A stretch of DNA of 21,622 bases. Source: an uncultured Rickettsiales bacterium. GTDB lineage: Bacteria > Pseudomonadota > Alphaproteobacteria > Rickettsiales > Deianiraeaceae. The stretch's first letter is position 1; each line of letters opens with the position of its first letter. Position numbers and translations under genes: made by a program. Below the pieces are notes generated by a model that was not told the DNA's origin, did no database searches, and saw nothing but the letters and a program-made list of their open reading frames with translations. Of this stretch, positions 11,782 through 19,650 are shown piece by piece. The DNA is taken from the NCBI GenBank assembly GCA_946544555.1, contig CAMNMI010000005.1, forward strand, positions 1 to 21,622, given 5' to 3'.

Positions 11782-13052
11782 TTGTTTGTTTGTTCTAAAA
11801 TCCAACCTGCAAAGTATAGTGAGCCAAAAATGAAGATTGTTGTCTGTCGGTTTTGTTCCAAAAATTTGGAAATTTCTGCAAGTTTGGTGATGGCGGCGCA
11901 CGTTATATCATGCTCGTTTGCCAGCTGTTTTAGCTCACTTGGCGCAACAAAATCGTTGACCGTATTAGGGACGTCGTAAAAAAGTAATTGATCAAAATTT
12001 GCAGTTTTTAAAATCGGAAAAAATGACTTGTAATCCTTCCTTTTCAGGCACGCAAAAACACCGATAATATCTGCGTTTGTGCCACTTTTTACTTGCTTGG
12101 CAAAGTTGCAGAGTGCCAAAATTCCGTCCTCGTTGTGGGCGCCATCAAGGTAAATCGCAGAGATATTTTTACAGTCGGCAAGCTCCGAGACAGCTATTTT
12201 CTGCATGCGGCAGGCCCAGCGGGTTGACTGAATGCCGTCAAAAATGCTGCGCGCGGTTATGTTCGTAGCACCGTTTGAGGCCAAGTATTTACATACCGCG
12301 GCGGCCAAATTGGCGTTTTCAATCTGGTGGGCGCCAAGTAGTGATGGATGCAGATTTTCATCAACTTCGTAATCATTACCTGCTATGTAGAGTTTGGCAT
12401 GGCGCTCGGCGGCTATTTTCCGCAGCTCATCGGTGATTTCAGGGTTTGTGTTTGAGGTAAAAACGGGACAGTTTGGCTTGATAATTCCGCCCTTCTCACG
12501 GGCAATTTGAGCCAGCGTGTTGCCTAATTGTGCGGTGTGGTCAAACGAGATTGAGGTTATCGCGGCGCAGGCGACCTGCGGAAAAATGTTGGTTGCATCA
12601 AGGCGGCCGCCGAGCCCGACCTCAAAAATGTAGTAGTCCAGCTGCGGTTTGGCCTGCAAGAACAGTAAAATAGCTATCAAAGTCGTGATTTCAAAGTAGC
12701 TAATTTCGTGCAACATGTCGCGGCAAGCGGCGCAAATTTGCTCCTTGGCGGCGACAATTTCGGCATCCGTGGCGTGGCGGCCAGCGATGTAAATGCGCTC
12801 GTTGTAGTCAATCAGGTGCGGCGAGGTGAACATGCCGACTTTGTAGCCCGATTTTTCAAGGATGCAGCGGACAAAATTGGCCGTGCTGCCCTTGCCGTTG
12901 GTGCCCGCAATGTGGATAACGCGCGCGGCTGGCTGCAACTTCAAGTGCTGGGCGCCCAGCTTTTCAAGCGCTTTGAACATCGTTTCAAGCTTCCATTCTG
13001 TCTTCGGCTGGCCGAAAAAAGTGCTCTCGGGGCGCCAATCAAAAACCTTCAT
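11769..13052 (-). CDS. folC: Bifunctional folylpolyglutamate/dihydrofolate synthase
   Basis: FolC adds glutamate to dihydropteroate and to folates using ATP. The Mur-ligase-type fold is clear: P-loop GTNGKGST (50-57), FTSPHL (75-80), EVGLGGRLDATN (144-155), ISFDHTAQLG followed by AREKGGIIK with the Lys that is carbamylated in the family, GAHQIENANLA (240-250), LDGAHN (302-307) and GSLYFAG near the end. At 427 aa it is full length. The usual WPGR motif reads WACR here (279-282). The ATG overlaps the TGA of the upstream ABC ATPase gene (ATGA), so it is the last gene of a three-gene operon. Confidence 0.96.
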   Translation of the reverse strand: MKVFDWRPESTFFGQPKTEWKLETMFKALEKLGAQHLKLQPAARVIHIAGTNGKGSTANFVRCILEKSGYKVGMFTSPHLIDYNERIYIAGRHATDAEIVAAKEQICAACRDMLHEISYFEITTLIAILLFLQAKPQLDYYIFEVGLGGRLDATNIFPQVACAAITSISFDHTAQLGNTLAQIAREKGGIIKPNCPVFTSNTNPEITDELRKIAAERHAKLYIAGNDYEVDENLHPSLLGAHQIENANLAAAVCKYLASNGATNITARSIFDGIQSTRWACRMQKIAVSELADCKNISAIYLDGAHNEDGILALCNFAKQVKSGTNADIIGVFACLKRKDYKSFFPILKTANFDQLLFYDVPNTVNDFVAPSELKQLANEHDITCAAITKLAEISKFLEQNRQTTIFIFGSLYFAGWILEQTNNHAL

Positions 13053-13741
13053 TTTGTCCTATTTTCAAACCTGATTGTCTGGGTTGAAATGCTCTCTGCA
13101 AACGGCATGTCATGCGTAATTACTATCACCGTGAGGCCTTGTTGATTGATTTTTTTGATGATATTTGCAACCTCGGTCGTTAGGTCCGGATCAAGCGAGG
13201 CCGTGGGCTCGTCCATGATGAGAATGTCAGGGTGCAAAATGAGTGCGCGTATGATCGCGACCCTCTGTTTTTGTCCTCCCGACAACTGGTGCGGAAGCTT
13301 TGTGGCATGCTCTTCAAGGCCAAAATCGCGCAACAAATCCATCGCGGTTTTGATGACCTTTTCCTTGTCTTTGTGATACACTTTTATGGGCGCGTAGGTG
13401 ATGTTGTTGAGCACTGACATGTGCGGAAAAAGGTTGAAATTTTGGAACACAAACGCCGTGTGTTTTCTGGTTTTCTTGATATTTTTTGCCGTTAGCAGAA
13501 CGCCGTTGATGTAGACCTCGCCACTGTCGTATGTTTCAAGGCCATTCAGAATGCGTGCGGTTGTAGTTTTTCCTGTGCCAGAGGGGCCAATTATGGTTGC
13601 AATCGCACCTTTTTTGATGGAAAAATTGACATTATCCAAGCACTTTTTGCCGTCAAAAAACTTGCAAACATTGTGAAATTTCACAATCTCATCGCCGCCG
13701 AAATACAATTTTTCCTGCCTTTTCCTCCTGTGTAGTAGCAT
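13049..13741 (-). CDS. ABC transporter ATP-binding protein, polar amino acid uptake type
   Basis: ATPase subunit of an importer. Walker A GPSGTGKTT (52-60), Q-loop Gln100 in FVFQNFNLFPHMSVLNNIT (the wording typical of GlnQ/HisP-type subunits), signature LSGGQ (153-157), Walker B ILIMDE (173-178) with the D-loop ASLDP, and switch His210 in VITHD are all present, so it should be active. The first 17 or so residues (MLLHRRKRQEKLYFGGD) precede the normal start of the family; an internal GTG at codon 20 is an alternative start. The ATG shares one base with the TAA of the upstream lipoprotein gene (TAATG on the minus strand). No permease gene is adjacent. Confidence 0.93.
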   Translation of the reverse strand: MLLHRRKRQEKLYFGGDEIVKFHNVCKFFDGKKCLDNVNFSIKKGAIATIIGPSGTGKTTTARILNGLETYDSGEVYINGVLLTAKNIKKTRKHTAFVFQNFNLFPHMSVLNNITYAPIKVYHKDKEKVIKTAMDLLRDFGLEEHATKLPHQLSGGQKQRVAIIRALILHPDILIMDEPTASLDPDLTTEVANIIKKINQQGLTVIVITHDMPFAESISTQTIRFENRTK

Positions 13742-15240
13742 TATTTCTTAATTTTGTATATCTCGTAATATTGCTCTGGCACGAATGCGCGCGACATTGT
13801 CTGGTTGCGTATTTTGTAGATATTCATGCGGCGCTCAATGTTGCCCTCGCGCGCGACACGGAACTCGTCCAGCACGCCTCGGAAGCCGTCTTCAAGGTAG
13901 AGGTGGCGCGGCAGCATGTTGCCCTCGTTTGATAGGTAGAACAGCAGCGACAGTGTGTCATAAGTCATGTAGGCAAAGAAGTTTGGCGAGTGGCCGTATG
14001 CTTGCTTGAAGTTTTTGTTGAACGTGCCGATGAATTGGTAGTTGTAGCCCACAAAATACATGCGCTCAAACTTTGGCGAGAATGGCTTGGAGGTGTCTAA
14101 AATTGCGTTCGTGAAGAGGTTTATGTCCTTGGTTAACAGGTTGTATTTGTTGAGGCCATCAAGTATCATGCTGAGGTCATCCTCGCTGCCTTCAATGTAG
14201 ATGCTGTCTGTCATGACATTGACTGTTTTTTGCTCGCTGATGGAGAGCGCATCAATGCGTTTGTCTGCATTTGGATTTTTGTTTTTGGCCGCTTCCAGGG
14301 CCGCTTTTTTATTCTTCAAATGCTTTTTGTAATCCTCGGTTGTGAACTTGCCGTTTTCATCAATCATGTAGGTTGCTTCAAATGTTTGATTGACATTTTT
14401 GGCCGCGGATGTGATGGATGGCTTGTCTCCTTCCTGATAGAACTGGCTGCTGAGCACCATTATTTCCTGCGTTTGTGCGATTGCGCGTATAAGTTTTTCA
14501 AGTGCAAAACCTTTCTTGGTTGCAGGTAATATCAGGGCCAAATATCTCCTTCTTTGTGCTTTCATGAATTCACACATTGCAGAAAATCTAAAACTGTCGT
14601 TCATGCTGAAAATTGTGAGGTTTGGATACTTATTTACGATGTTCGCGTCATTTGTGAAGCTAATGAAATTCACTGCTTTTGGCAAGACAGACAGCAATTT
14701 CTCGGTCGTGTCAGTGAATACCGAGCCAACAATTACATCATTTCCATCGTTGATGAGCCGTTTGACTTCTGGGTTGGACTGCCAATCTTTTGCTGGGAGT
14801 TTGCCAATATTATAGATATTTACATTGCCAACATCACCGTATCGTGAGCCAGCCGCCGTTAAAATAGCGGACTCCACAATCATGTTTCCAATGCTTGCGT
14901 GCTCGCCTTCAAGCGGGACAATCAGTGCGACGTTGACTTTTTTACTTGGAATAGCCAACATCTCATCGGCAGCTTCCTGTGGATCGTCCTTGATTTTTAC
15001 ATATGTCGTACCCAATTTTTCATGTGTGTCTTGCGCGGTTGCGGCATATTTATTCTGCTTGTTTTGTGGGTCATTTTTCTCAACCTGAATGTCCTTGAAG
15101 TCCTTTAAATATGTTCTCTTGCCACCGTTATCAAGCATTGTGCAAGAAAAAAGTGATACAGAACAAATCGCAATCAACAACGCTTTTGATATGAGCGCGC
15201 TGCCAATTTTGTATTTGCAACTCCCTATATTCCTTGACAT
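13741..15240 (-). CDS. Periplasmic-binding-fold lipoprotein, LppC/LpoA-like (penicillin-binding protein activator family)
   Basis: The N-terminus has a signal segment and lipobox LFSC (Cys33), so it should be a lipoprotein anchored in the outer or inner membrane. After a polar linker, residues about 100-490 resemble the type 1 periplasmic-binding fold: VNVALIVPLEGEHASIGNMIVESAILTA is the typical first strand and helix, and NDVIVGSVFTDTTEKLLSVL matches the second. This fold occurs in LpoA-type activators of penicillin-binding proteins and in Leu/Ile/Val-type solute receptors. Alphaproteobacterial LppC-like proteins are usually annotated as the former. Coupling to an ABC ATPase gene leaves a solute-receptor role possible. 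Its start overlaps the -35 of divergent rpoD. Confidence 0.82.
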   Translation of the reverse strand: MSRNIGSCKYKIGSALISKALLIAICSVSLFSCTMLDNGGKRTYLKDFKDIQVEKNDPQNKQNKYAATAQDTHEKLGTTYVKIKDDPQEAADEMLAIPSKKVNVALIVPLEGEHASIGNMIVESAILTAAGSRYGDVGNVNIYNIGKLPAKDWQSNPEVKRLINDGNDVIVGSVFTDTTEKLLSVLPKAVNFISFTNDANIVNKYPNLTIFSMNDSFRFSAMCEFMKAQRRRYLALILPATKKGFALEKLIRAIAQTQEIMVLSSQFYQEGDKPSITSAAKNVNQTFEATYMIDENGKFTTEDYKKHLKNKKAALEAAKNKNPNADKRIDALSISEQKTVNVMTDSIYIEGSEDDLSMILDGLNKYNLLTKDINLFTNAILDTSKPFSPKFERMYFVGYNYQFIGTFNKNFKQAYGHSPNFFAYMTYDTLSLLFYLSNEGNMLPRHLYLEDGFRGVLDEFRVAREGNIERRMNIYKIRNQTMSRAFVPEQYYEIYKIKK

Positions 15241-15260
15241 TTATAAAAATAAACTATATT
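15234..15260 (+). promoter_or_regulatory. Candidate promoter for rpoD
   Basis: TTGACA (15234-15239) and TATATT (15255-15260) are 15 bp apart, slightly short. The -35 overlaps the first codons of the divergent LppC-like gene. The predicted leader is about 33 nt. Confidence 0.5.
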
Positions 15261-15299
15261 CACAGGTAAAACGTTATTTCTTTTAGTCAAGAGAAAAAT

Positions 15300-17642
15300 A
15301 TGTCTAAAATTGTAAAAAAAAAGGACGATTTGAGTTCTCATGTGAAAAATGTTAAAAATAAGAACAAAAGCAAAAGCAATTCAAAAAATGTTGCAAATAA
15401 GCCAAAGAACTTCAAAAAAAACAACGGGAATTTCAACAAGAACTTGATAAAAAAGGAAGAGGAGGAGAGCAAAAAAGCATTTGAAGATGCGGTGAAAAAA
15501 ACTATTTCGGCCAGCAAAAAATTGAAGGATTACAAAGATGCCAAGGCAAAAAAAGCTGAGGAAAAGAAAAAGGCCAAGATGCTTCAAGATCAGAAAAAGA
15601 AGAGCGAGCCACAGATTACAGTAGAGCAAGTTGACTTGCAAAAGCTGTTGAAACCACTGATAAAAAAAGGTGAAAAAGCTGGGTATATTACATATTCTGA
15701 ACTGAACGAGGTGCTACCAAAAAATGCCTCCGAGGACTTACTTGAAGAGGCCATTGCCATATTTGATGACAGAGATATTCTCTTGAAAGAGGAAGATGAA
15801 GAGGATGATGATGCTAACAAAAAGAAGAAAAACAGCGACGACGAGGACGAAGACGGCGATGAATTTGAAGAAGACGATGAAGGAAATACAATCAAGAAAG
15901 TAAAGCAGTCGTCCGATGAGCTATCAATAGATGATCCGGTGAATGTCTACATGCGTAAGATGGGCACAAAGGACATTCTTGACAGAGACCAAGAGGTTGA
16001 AATTGCTCGCAACATTGAAATGGGAAATAGGAATATTTTACATGCGCTGTGTGAGATTCCATTGGCAATGAATACGCTGATTGTGCTGTATGATGACTTT
16101 GTCAACGATGCTGTTTTACTGCGTGAAATCATTGACATGGATGCAGTTTATTCATCGGAAAACGAGAATGTCGGTCAAGAGGACAACGCAAATGCAAAAG
16201 TTGTGCTTGATACATCAATTAAGAGCCATGACAAGAGGGCGAATTATCAAAGTTTGTTGCAGGCAAAGCTTGATGAAGCGCGTGAAAAGATGAAAATCAC
16301 CCAAGAGGAGCGTGATGGAACGGCCGATGATAATTACGAGGACATGATTGAATTTGACGAGGGAAATCAGGTCTCGTTCGCCACAATGGAGAAGGTTTTG
16401 AAGCCAAAAATACTTGCCAGCTTGAAGGAAATTACAGATCTGTGCCTCCACATGTTGAAAATCTGCAAGGATTACCTCAACGGCATTGAAGTTGACCAGA
16501 AAAACTACAAGTCCACGCGCGATAAACTGATTGAAGAAATCAACAAAATCAAGCTCCACAACAACGTTATCAATGACATTTTGAAGAAGGTCTACGATAC
16601 AAATAAATCTTTCATTGAAAAGGAGACAGAGCTCTTCCAGCTGGCAGAAAACTGTGGCATTGACAGAAAAGCATTTTATGACTTCTATCATGGGATAAAT
16701 CTGGTTGATGCAGATATTGATGACATTATTCAAACCAAGCACGGCGGCGGCTGGGATGCGCTATTTAATGAACACCGCGATGAATTCATGATTTTACAAA
16801 AAGAGATTTCACTGCTTGTAAAAAAGAACATTTTGATGAAGCCAGAGGCCTTCAAAGAGCTTGTTAGGGAGATACAGAAAAATGATCGCTTCGTCCAGCA
16901 GGAGAAGAAAAAAATGGTGGAAGCCAACCTGCGACTTGTGATTTCTATTGCAAAGAGATACACCAACCGTGGAATTAATTTCCTTGATTTAATACAGGAA
17001 GGAAATGTTGGTCTTATCAAGGCGGTTGAGAAGTTTGAATATCGCCGTGGGTTCAAGTTTTCAACCTATGCCACATGGTGGATAAAGCAGGTTATTGTGC
17101 GCGCGATTGCTGATAATTCAAGGTCAATACGTATCCCAGTTCACATGATTGAAACGGTCAATAAAGTGAACCGCACAACAAGGGATTTGACAAAAAAGCT
17201 TGGTCGCGAACCAACAATTCAAGAGCTTGCCAAGAAGCTTGCAATGCCTGTTGAGAGGGTCAAGAAGGTGTTGAAAATTGCAAAAGACCCAATGAGTTTG
17301 GAGCAGCCATGCGGAGACAGTGATAACACAGTTGGAGATTTTGTTGACAGTAATTTCAGAACACCTGCTCGCGCCGCTGAAACAGCTGACTTGAAAGCAG
17401 TGACATCAACTTCGTTAGCAATGTTAACACCTCGTGAAGAACGCATTTTGCGTCAGAGATTTGGCATTAACTGTGCTGGATATACTCTTGAAGAGATTGG
17501 AAAAATGTACGGCATAACACGCGAGCGCGTACGACAAATAGAGGCCAAAGCACTCAGTAAAATGAGATATCCTTACCGTTCAAAAGTCCTAACGGTTTAT
17601 CGCGGAATTGACGATGATCCTGACGGAAGTGATAGTAGATAA
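15300..17642 (+). CDS. rpoD: RNA polymerase primary sigma factor (sigma-70), enlarged
   Basis: Directs RNA polymerase to housekeeping promoters. In order: a Lys/Asn-rich extension (1-105), region 1.1 (about 108-162, LQKLLKPLIKKGEKAGYITYSE lies inside it), an acidic Asp/Glu linker (164-194), region 1.2 (DDPVNVYMRKMG, 211-245), a long non-conserved region (about 250-530), region 2 (VEANLRLVISIAKRYTNRG, then FSTYATWWIKQVIV, 540-620), region 3 (620-690) and region 4 (LTPREERILRQRFG, then ITRERVRQIEAKAL, 709-765). It has 780 residues; E. coli RpoD has 613. In region 2.4 the residue equivalent to E. coli Gln437 is kept (Gln597) but that of Thr440 is Val600. A short acidic tail (DDDPDGSDSR) follows region 4. 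It is transcribed alone, divergent from the lipoprotein operon. Confidence 0.97.
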   Translation: MSKIVKKKDDLSSHVKNVKNKNKSKSNSKNVANKPKNFKKNNGNFNKNLIKKEEEESKKAFEDAVKKTISASKKLKDYKDAKAKKAEEKKKAKMLQDQKKKSEPQITVEQVDLQKLLKPLIKKGEKAGYITYSELNEVLPKNASEDLLEEAIAIFDDRDILLKEEDEEDDDANKKKKNSDDEDEDGDEFEEDDEGNTIKKVKQSSDELSIDDPVNVYMRKMGTKDILDRDQEVEIARNIEMGNRNILHALCEIPLAMNTLIVLYDDFVNDAVLLREIIDMDAVYSSENENVGQEDNANAKVVLDTSIKSHDKRANYQSLLQAKLDEAREKMKITQEERDGTADDNYEDMIEFDEGNQVSFATMEKVLKPKILASLKEITDLCLHMLKICKDYLNGIEVDQKNYKSTRDKLIEEINKIKLHNNVINDILKKVYDTNKSFIEKETELFQLAENCGIDRKAFYDFYHGINLVDADIDDIIQTKHGGGWDALFNEHRDEFMILQKEISLLVKKNILMKPEAFKELVREIQKNDRFVQQEKKKMVEANLRLVISIAKRYTNRGINFLDLIQEGNVGLIKAVEKFEYRRGFKFSTYATWWIKQVIVRAIADNSRSIRIPVHMIETVNKVNRTTRDLTKKLGREPTIQELAKKLAMPVERVKKVLKIAKDPMSLEQPCGDSDNTVGDFVDSNFRTPARAAETADLKAVTSTSLAMLTPREERILRQRFGINCAGYTLEEIGKMYGITRERVRQIEAKALSKMRYPYRSKVLTVYRGIDDDPDGSDSR

Positions 17643-17648
17643 AAATGC

Positions 17649-17676
17649 TTGATAAAATAAAAAAAAAGATTAAAAT
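17649..17676 (+). promoter_or_regulatory. Predicted promoter giving a leaderless or nearly leaderless transcript
   Basis: TTGATA (17649-17654) and TAAAAT (17671-17676) are 16 bp apart. The expected transcription start, about 7 nt beyond the -10, coincides with the GTG at 17683. Confidence 0.65.
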
Positions 17677-17682
17677 TCTGAT

Positions 17683-18717
17683 GTGAGTATTGTAGCTACT
17701 GGTCAAGAATTTGAACTTTCAGGGGAAGGAGCAATGGATTTTCTAAACGAAAATAAAGGAATTCTGGCAATGTCAAGTGATGGAAAAATTCGTTCAACAG
17801 TTCCTTTATTAAAGAGTGGTGGTTCTTATTATTATAAAACGACAAATGGCTGGCAAGTTGTAGAAGGTTTAAGTTATGATCCACAAAGAGTTATTCCAGA
17901 TGCTGATAGTTCAGGAGCTACATTAATGCATGGTAATTTTGATGCTTGTAAAGTTATTAAGCACACACAAAATGAAAGAATTTTAAACGAAAGACAACTT
18001 AAAAATTTTATTAATGCTTTCAAAATTGAAAAATTAATTTTTTTTCAAGGACAAGATATTGATTTTCAAAATTTTGAAGAGAAATTCAATAAAGATTTTC
18101 AAGATGTCACGATAACATTAAAGAACGAAGATGGAATGGAAGACGCTTATGATGTTTGCGATGCAGATGATAGAGGAGAAATCGTAAAAAACGCGAACAA
18201 AATTATTTGCGCACATGGGGCCAGCAAATTGGATTTCAAAAAGCCTGGTCTTTTTAAAAAAACTCCAAAGGGTTCCAAAATTTTGAGATATGTAGCATAC
18301 ATGGAGATGCTTGATATTTTTACAAAACTTAAAAATTTTAAATATAAAGATTTACAAAATGGAAAAGGCGACGAATTGGTAAAAAAAGTTGAAAACTTGA
18401 TTGCACTGATGGAAATAAAAAAACAAACAAAATTAACAAAATACCGCAAACGAGACAGATTTGTAAAGGCATTAAAGATGTGGATAAAAGCATACAATAA
18501 AGCCAAAAATATGGAAATTCAGAATGGTTTTTACATTGAAAAATCAAATGAACAGATTTATAGCAACAATCAAACTATACTAAAATATCCAGAACCATTT
18601 ACTCATATTGAATATCATTCGCCGTATGAAACAAATGGAAGTAAGTCGGTTGTTAATTCAAAATCAACCAATAACACTAATGATATTATTCGGATTGGAT
18701 ATAAATCGCCATATTGA
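17683..18717 (+). CDS. Hypothetical AT-rich protein (344 aa, or 327 aa from an internal ATG)
   Basis: No family recognised. The GTG at 17683 opens the frame right at the predicted transcription start; an ATG at 17734 (codon 18) follows a purine-rich GGGGAAGGAG only 2 nt away, so either could be used. There is no signal peptide or membrane segment. The first 90 residues look like a small beta-rich domain (SSDGKIRSTVPLLKSGGSYYY, positions about 31-51, is followed by NGWQVVEG). Residues about 105-290 are Lys/Phe/Asn-rich and mostly helical, and the C-terminal 55 residues are polar with two SPY motifs (EYHSPY and GYKSPY, the latter at the very end). Composition is much more AT-rich than rpoD or lipA, suggesting fast evolution or acquisition. 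The stop lies within a TTGACA that may serve lipA. Confidence 0.72.
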   Translation: MSIVATGQEFELSGEGAMDFLNENKGILAMSSDGKIRSTVPLLKSGGSYYYKTTNGWQVVEGLSYDPQRVIPDADSSGATLMHGNFDACKVIKHTQNERILNERQLKNFINAFKIEKLIFFQGQDIDFQNFEEKFNKDFQDVTITLKNEDGMEDAYDVCDADDRGEIVKNANKIICAHGASKLDFKKPGLFKKTPKGSKILRYVAYMEMLDIFTKLKNFKYKDLQNGKGDELVKKVENLIALMEIKKQTKLTKYRKRDRFVKALKMWIKAYNKAKNMEIQNGFYIEKSNEQIYSNNQTILKYPEPFTHIEYHSPYETNGSKSVVNSKSTNNTNDIIRIGYKSPY

Positions 18718-18741
18718 CATCTAAAACCAATAACTTACTAA
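18714..18741 (+). promoter_or_regulatory. Possible promoter for lipA
   Basis: TTGACA (18714-18719) overlaps the stop of the upstream gene. A weak -10 (TACTAA, 18736-18741) lies 16 bp downstream. Transcription would begin at or next to the lipA ATG at 18748. Confidence 0.35.
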
Positions 18742-18747
18742 TCATGC

Positions 18748-19641
18748 ATGTCTGAAAAACTTCCTGACTGGATAAGAGTGAAAGCGCCGATAAATGAGGA
18801 GTTCAAGAAGGTTCAACAGCTTGCAAAGGGAGCTTGCCTGGAGACAGTTTGTCAGGCCGCAGCATGCCCGAACATTGCAGAGTGCTGGAAAAAACATCAT
18901 GCAACATTCATGGTTATGGGCGACACTTGCACGCGAAGTTGCCGTTTTTGCAATGTTCCAACTGGCAAACCGAGCGCTCTTGATAAGGACGAACCACGTA
19001 AAATAGCACTCGCAGTCAAGCAGTTGGGGCTCACACATGCAGTCATAACATCAGTCACGCGCGATGACTTGTCAGACGGTGGCGCCCAGCATTTTGCAGA
19101 GATAATCACCAACATTCACAAGTTTTGTCCGAACACCACAGTTGAGGTTTTGATACCTGATTTACTTGGCAAGATTGACGCTTTGAAGGTTGTCCTTGAC
19201 GCCAAACCAGATGTCCTGAACCATAATATTGAGTGCGTGCAAAGAATTCACAAAGGCATCAAAATTGGCGGAGATTACGACCGCTCGTTGAGTGTGCTTG
19301 CAAACGCAAAAAAACTCTCGCCGACTGTATTTACTAAGTCAGGACTGATTTTGGGGCTTGGCGAGACAGATGAGGAGATTTACGCGACAATGGATGATTT
19401 GCGCGCCGCTGATGTGGACTTCTTGACAATGGGGCAGTATTTGCGTCCGAGTGCGAAAAATCCGCGCTATGTGCCAGTTGACAGGTTTGTCACGCCCGCA
19501 CAATTTGAGGAATACAAGCGCGTGGGGCTTGAAAAGGGCTTTCTGCTGGTTGCGTCATCACCATTGACGCGGTCAAGTTATCATGCGGATGAGGACTTCC
19601 AAAAGCTAAAAAAAGCTCGCATTTTATCTTCTAAAAGTTAA
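18748..19641 (+). CDS. lipA: Lipoyl synthase
   Basis: Radical SAM enzyme that inserts two sulfurs into octanoyl groups on lipoyl domains of 2-oxoacid dehydrogenases and the glycine cleavage system. The auxiliary cluster cysteines are Cys35, Cys40 and Cys46 (CQAAACPNIAEC), the radical SAM cluster is CTRSCRFC (Cys61, 65, 68), and the serine-ligand motif RSSYHA is at 275-280. The region TSVTRDDLSDGGAQHF is also family-typical. At 297 aa it is close to the usual length. The ATG at 18748 is chosen; the ATG at 18744 is out of frame and stops after three codons. No Shine-Dalgarno is visible. lipB is not in the window; comEC follows after 9 nt. Confidence 0.98.
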   Translation: MSEKLPDWIRVKAPINEEFKKVQQLAKGACLETVCQAAACPNIAECWKKHHATFMVMGDTCTRSCRFCNVPTGKPSALDKDEPRKIALAVKQLGLTHAVITSVTRDDLSDGGAQHFAEIITNIHKFCPNTTVEVLIPDLLGKIDALKVVLDAKPDVLNHNIECVQRIHKGIKIGGDYDRSLSVLANAKKLSPTVFTKSGLILGLGETDEEIYATMDDLRAADVDFLTMGQYLRPSAKNPRYVPVDRFVTPAQFEEYKRVGLEKGFLLVASSPLTRSSYHADEDFQKLKKARILSSKS

Positions 19642-19650
19642 CAAAAATCA

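Noticed and set aside
12708..13145. Plus-strand ORF opposite folC and the ABC gene
   Set aside because: It overlaps conserved folC motifs on the other strand and has no recognisable domain.
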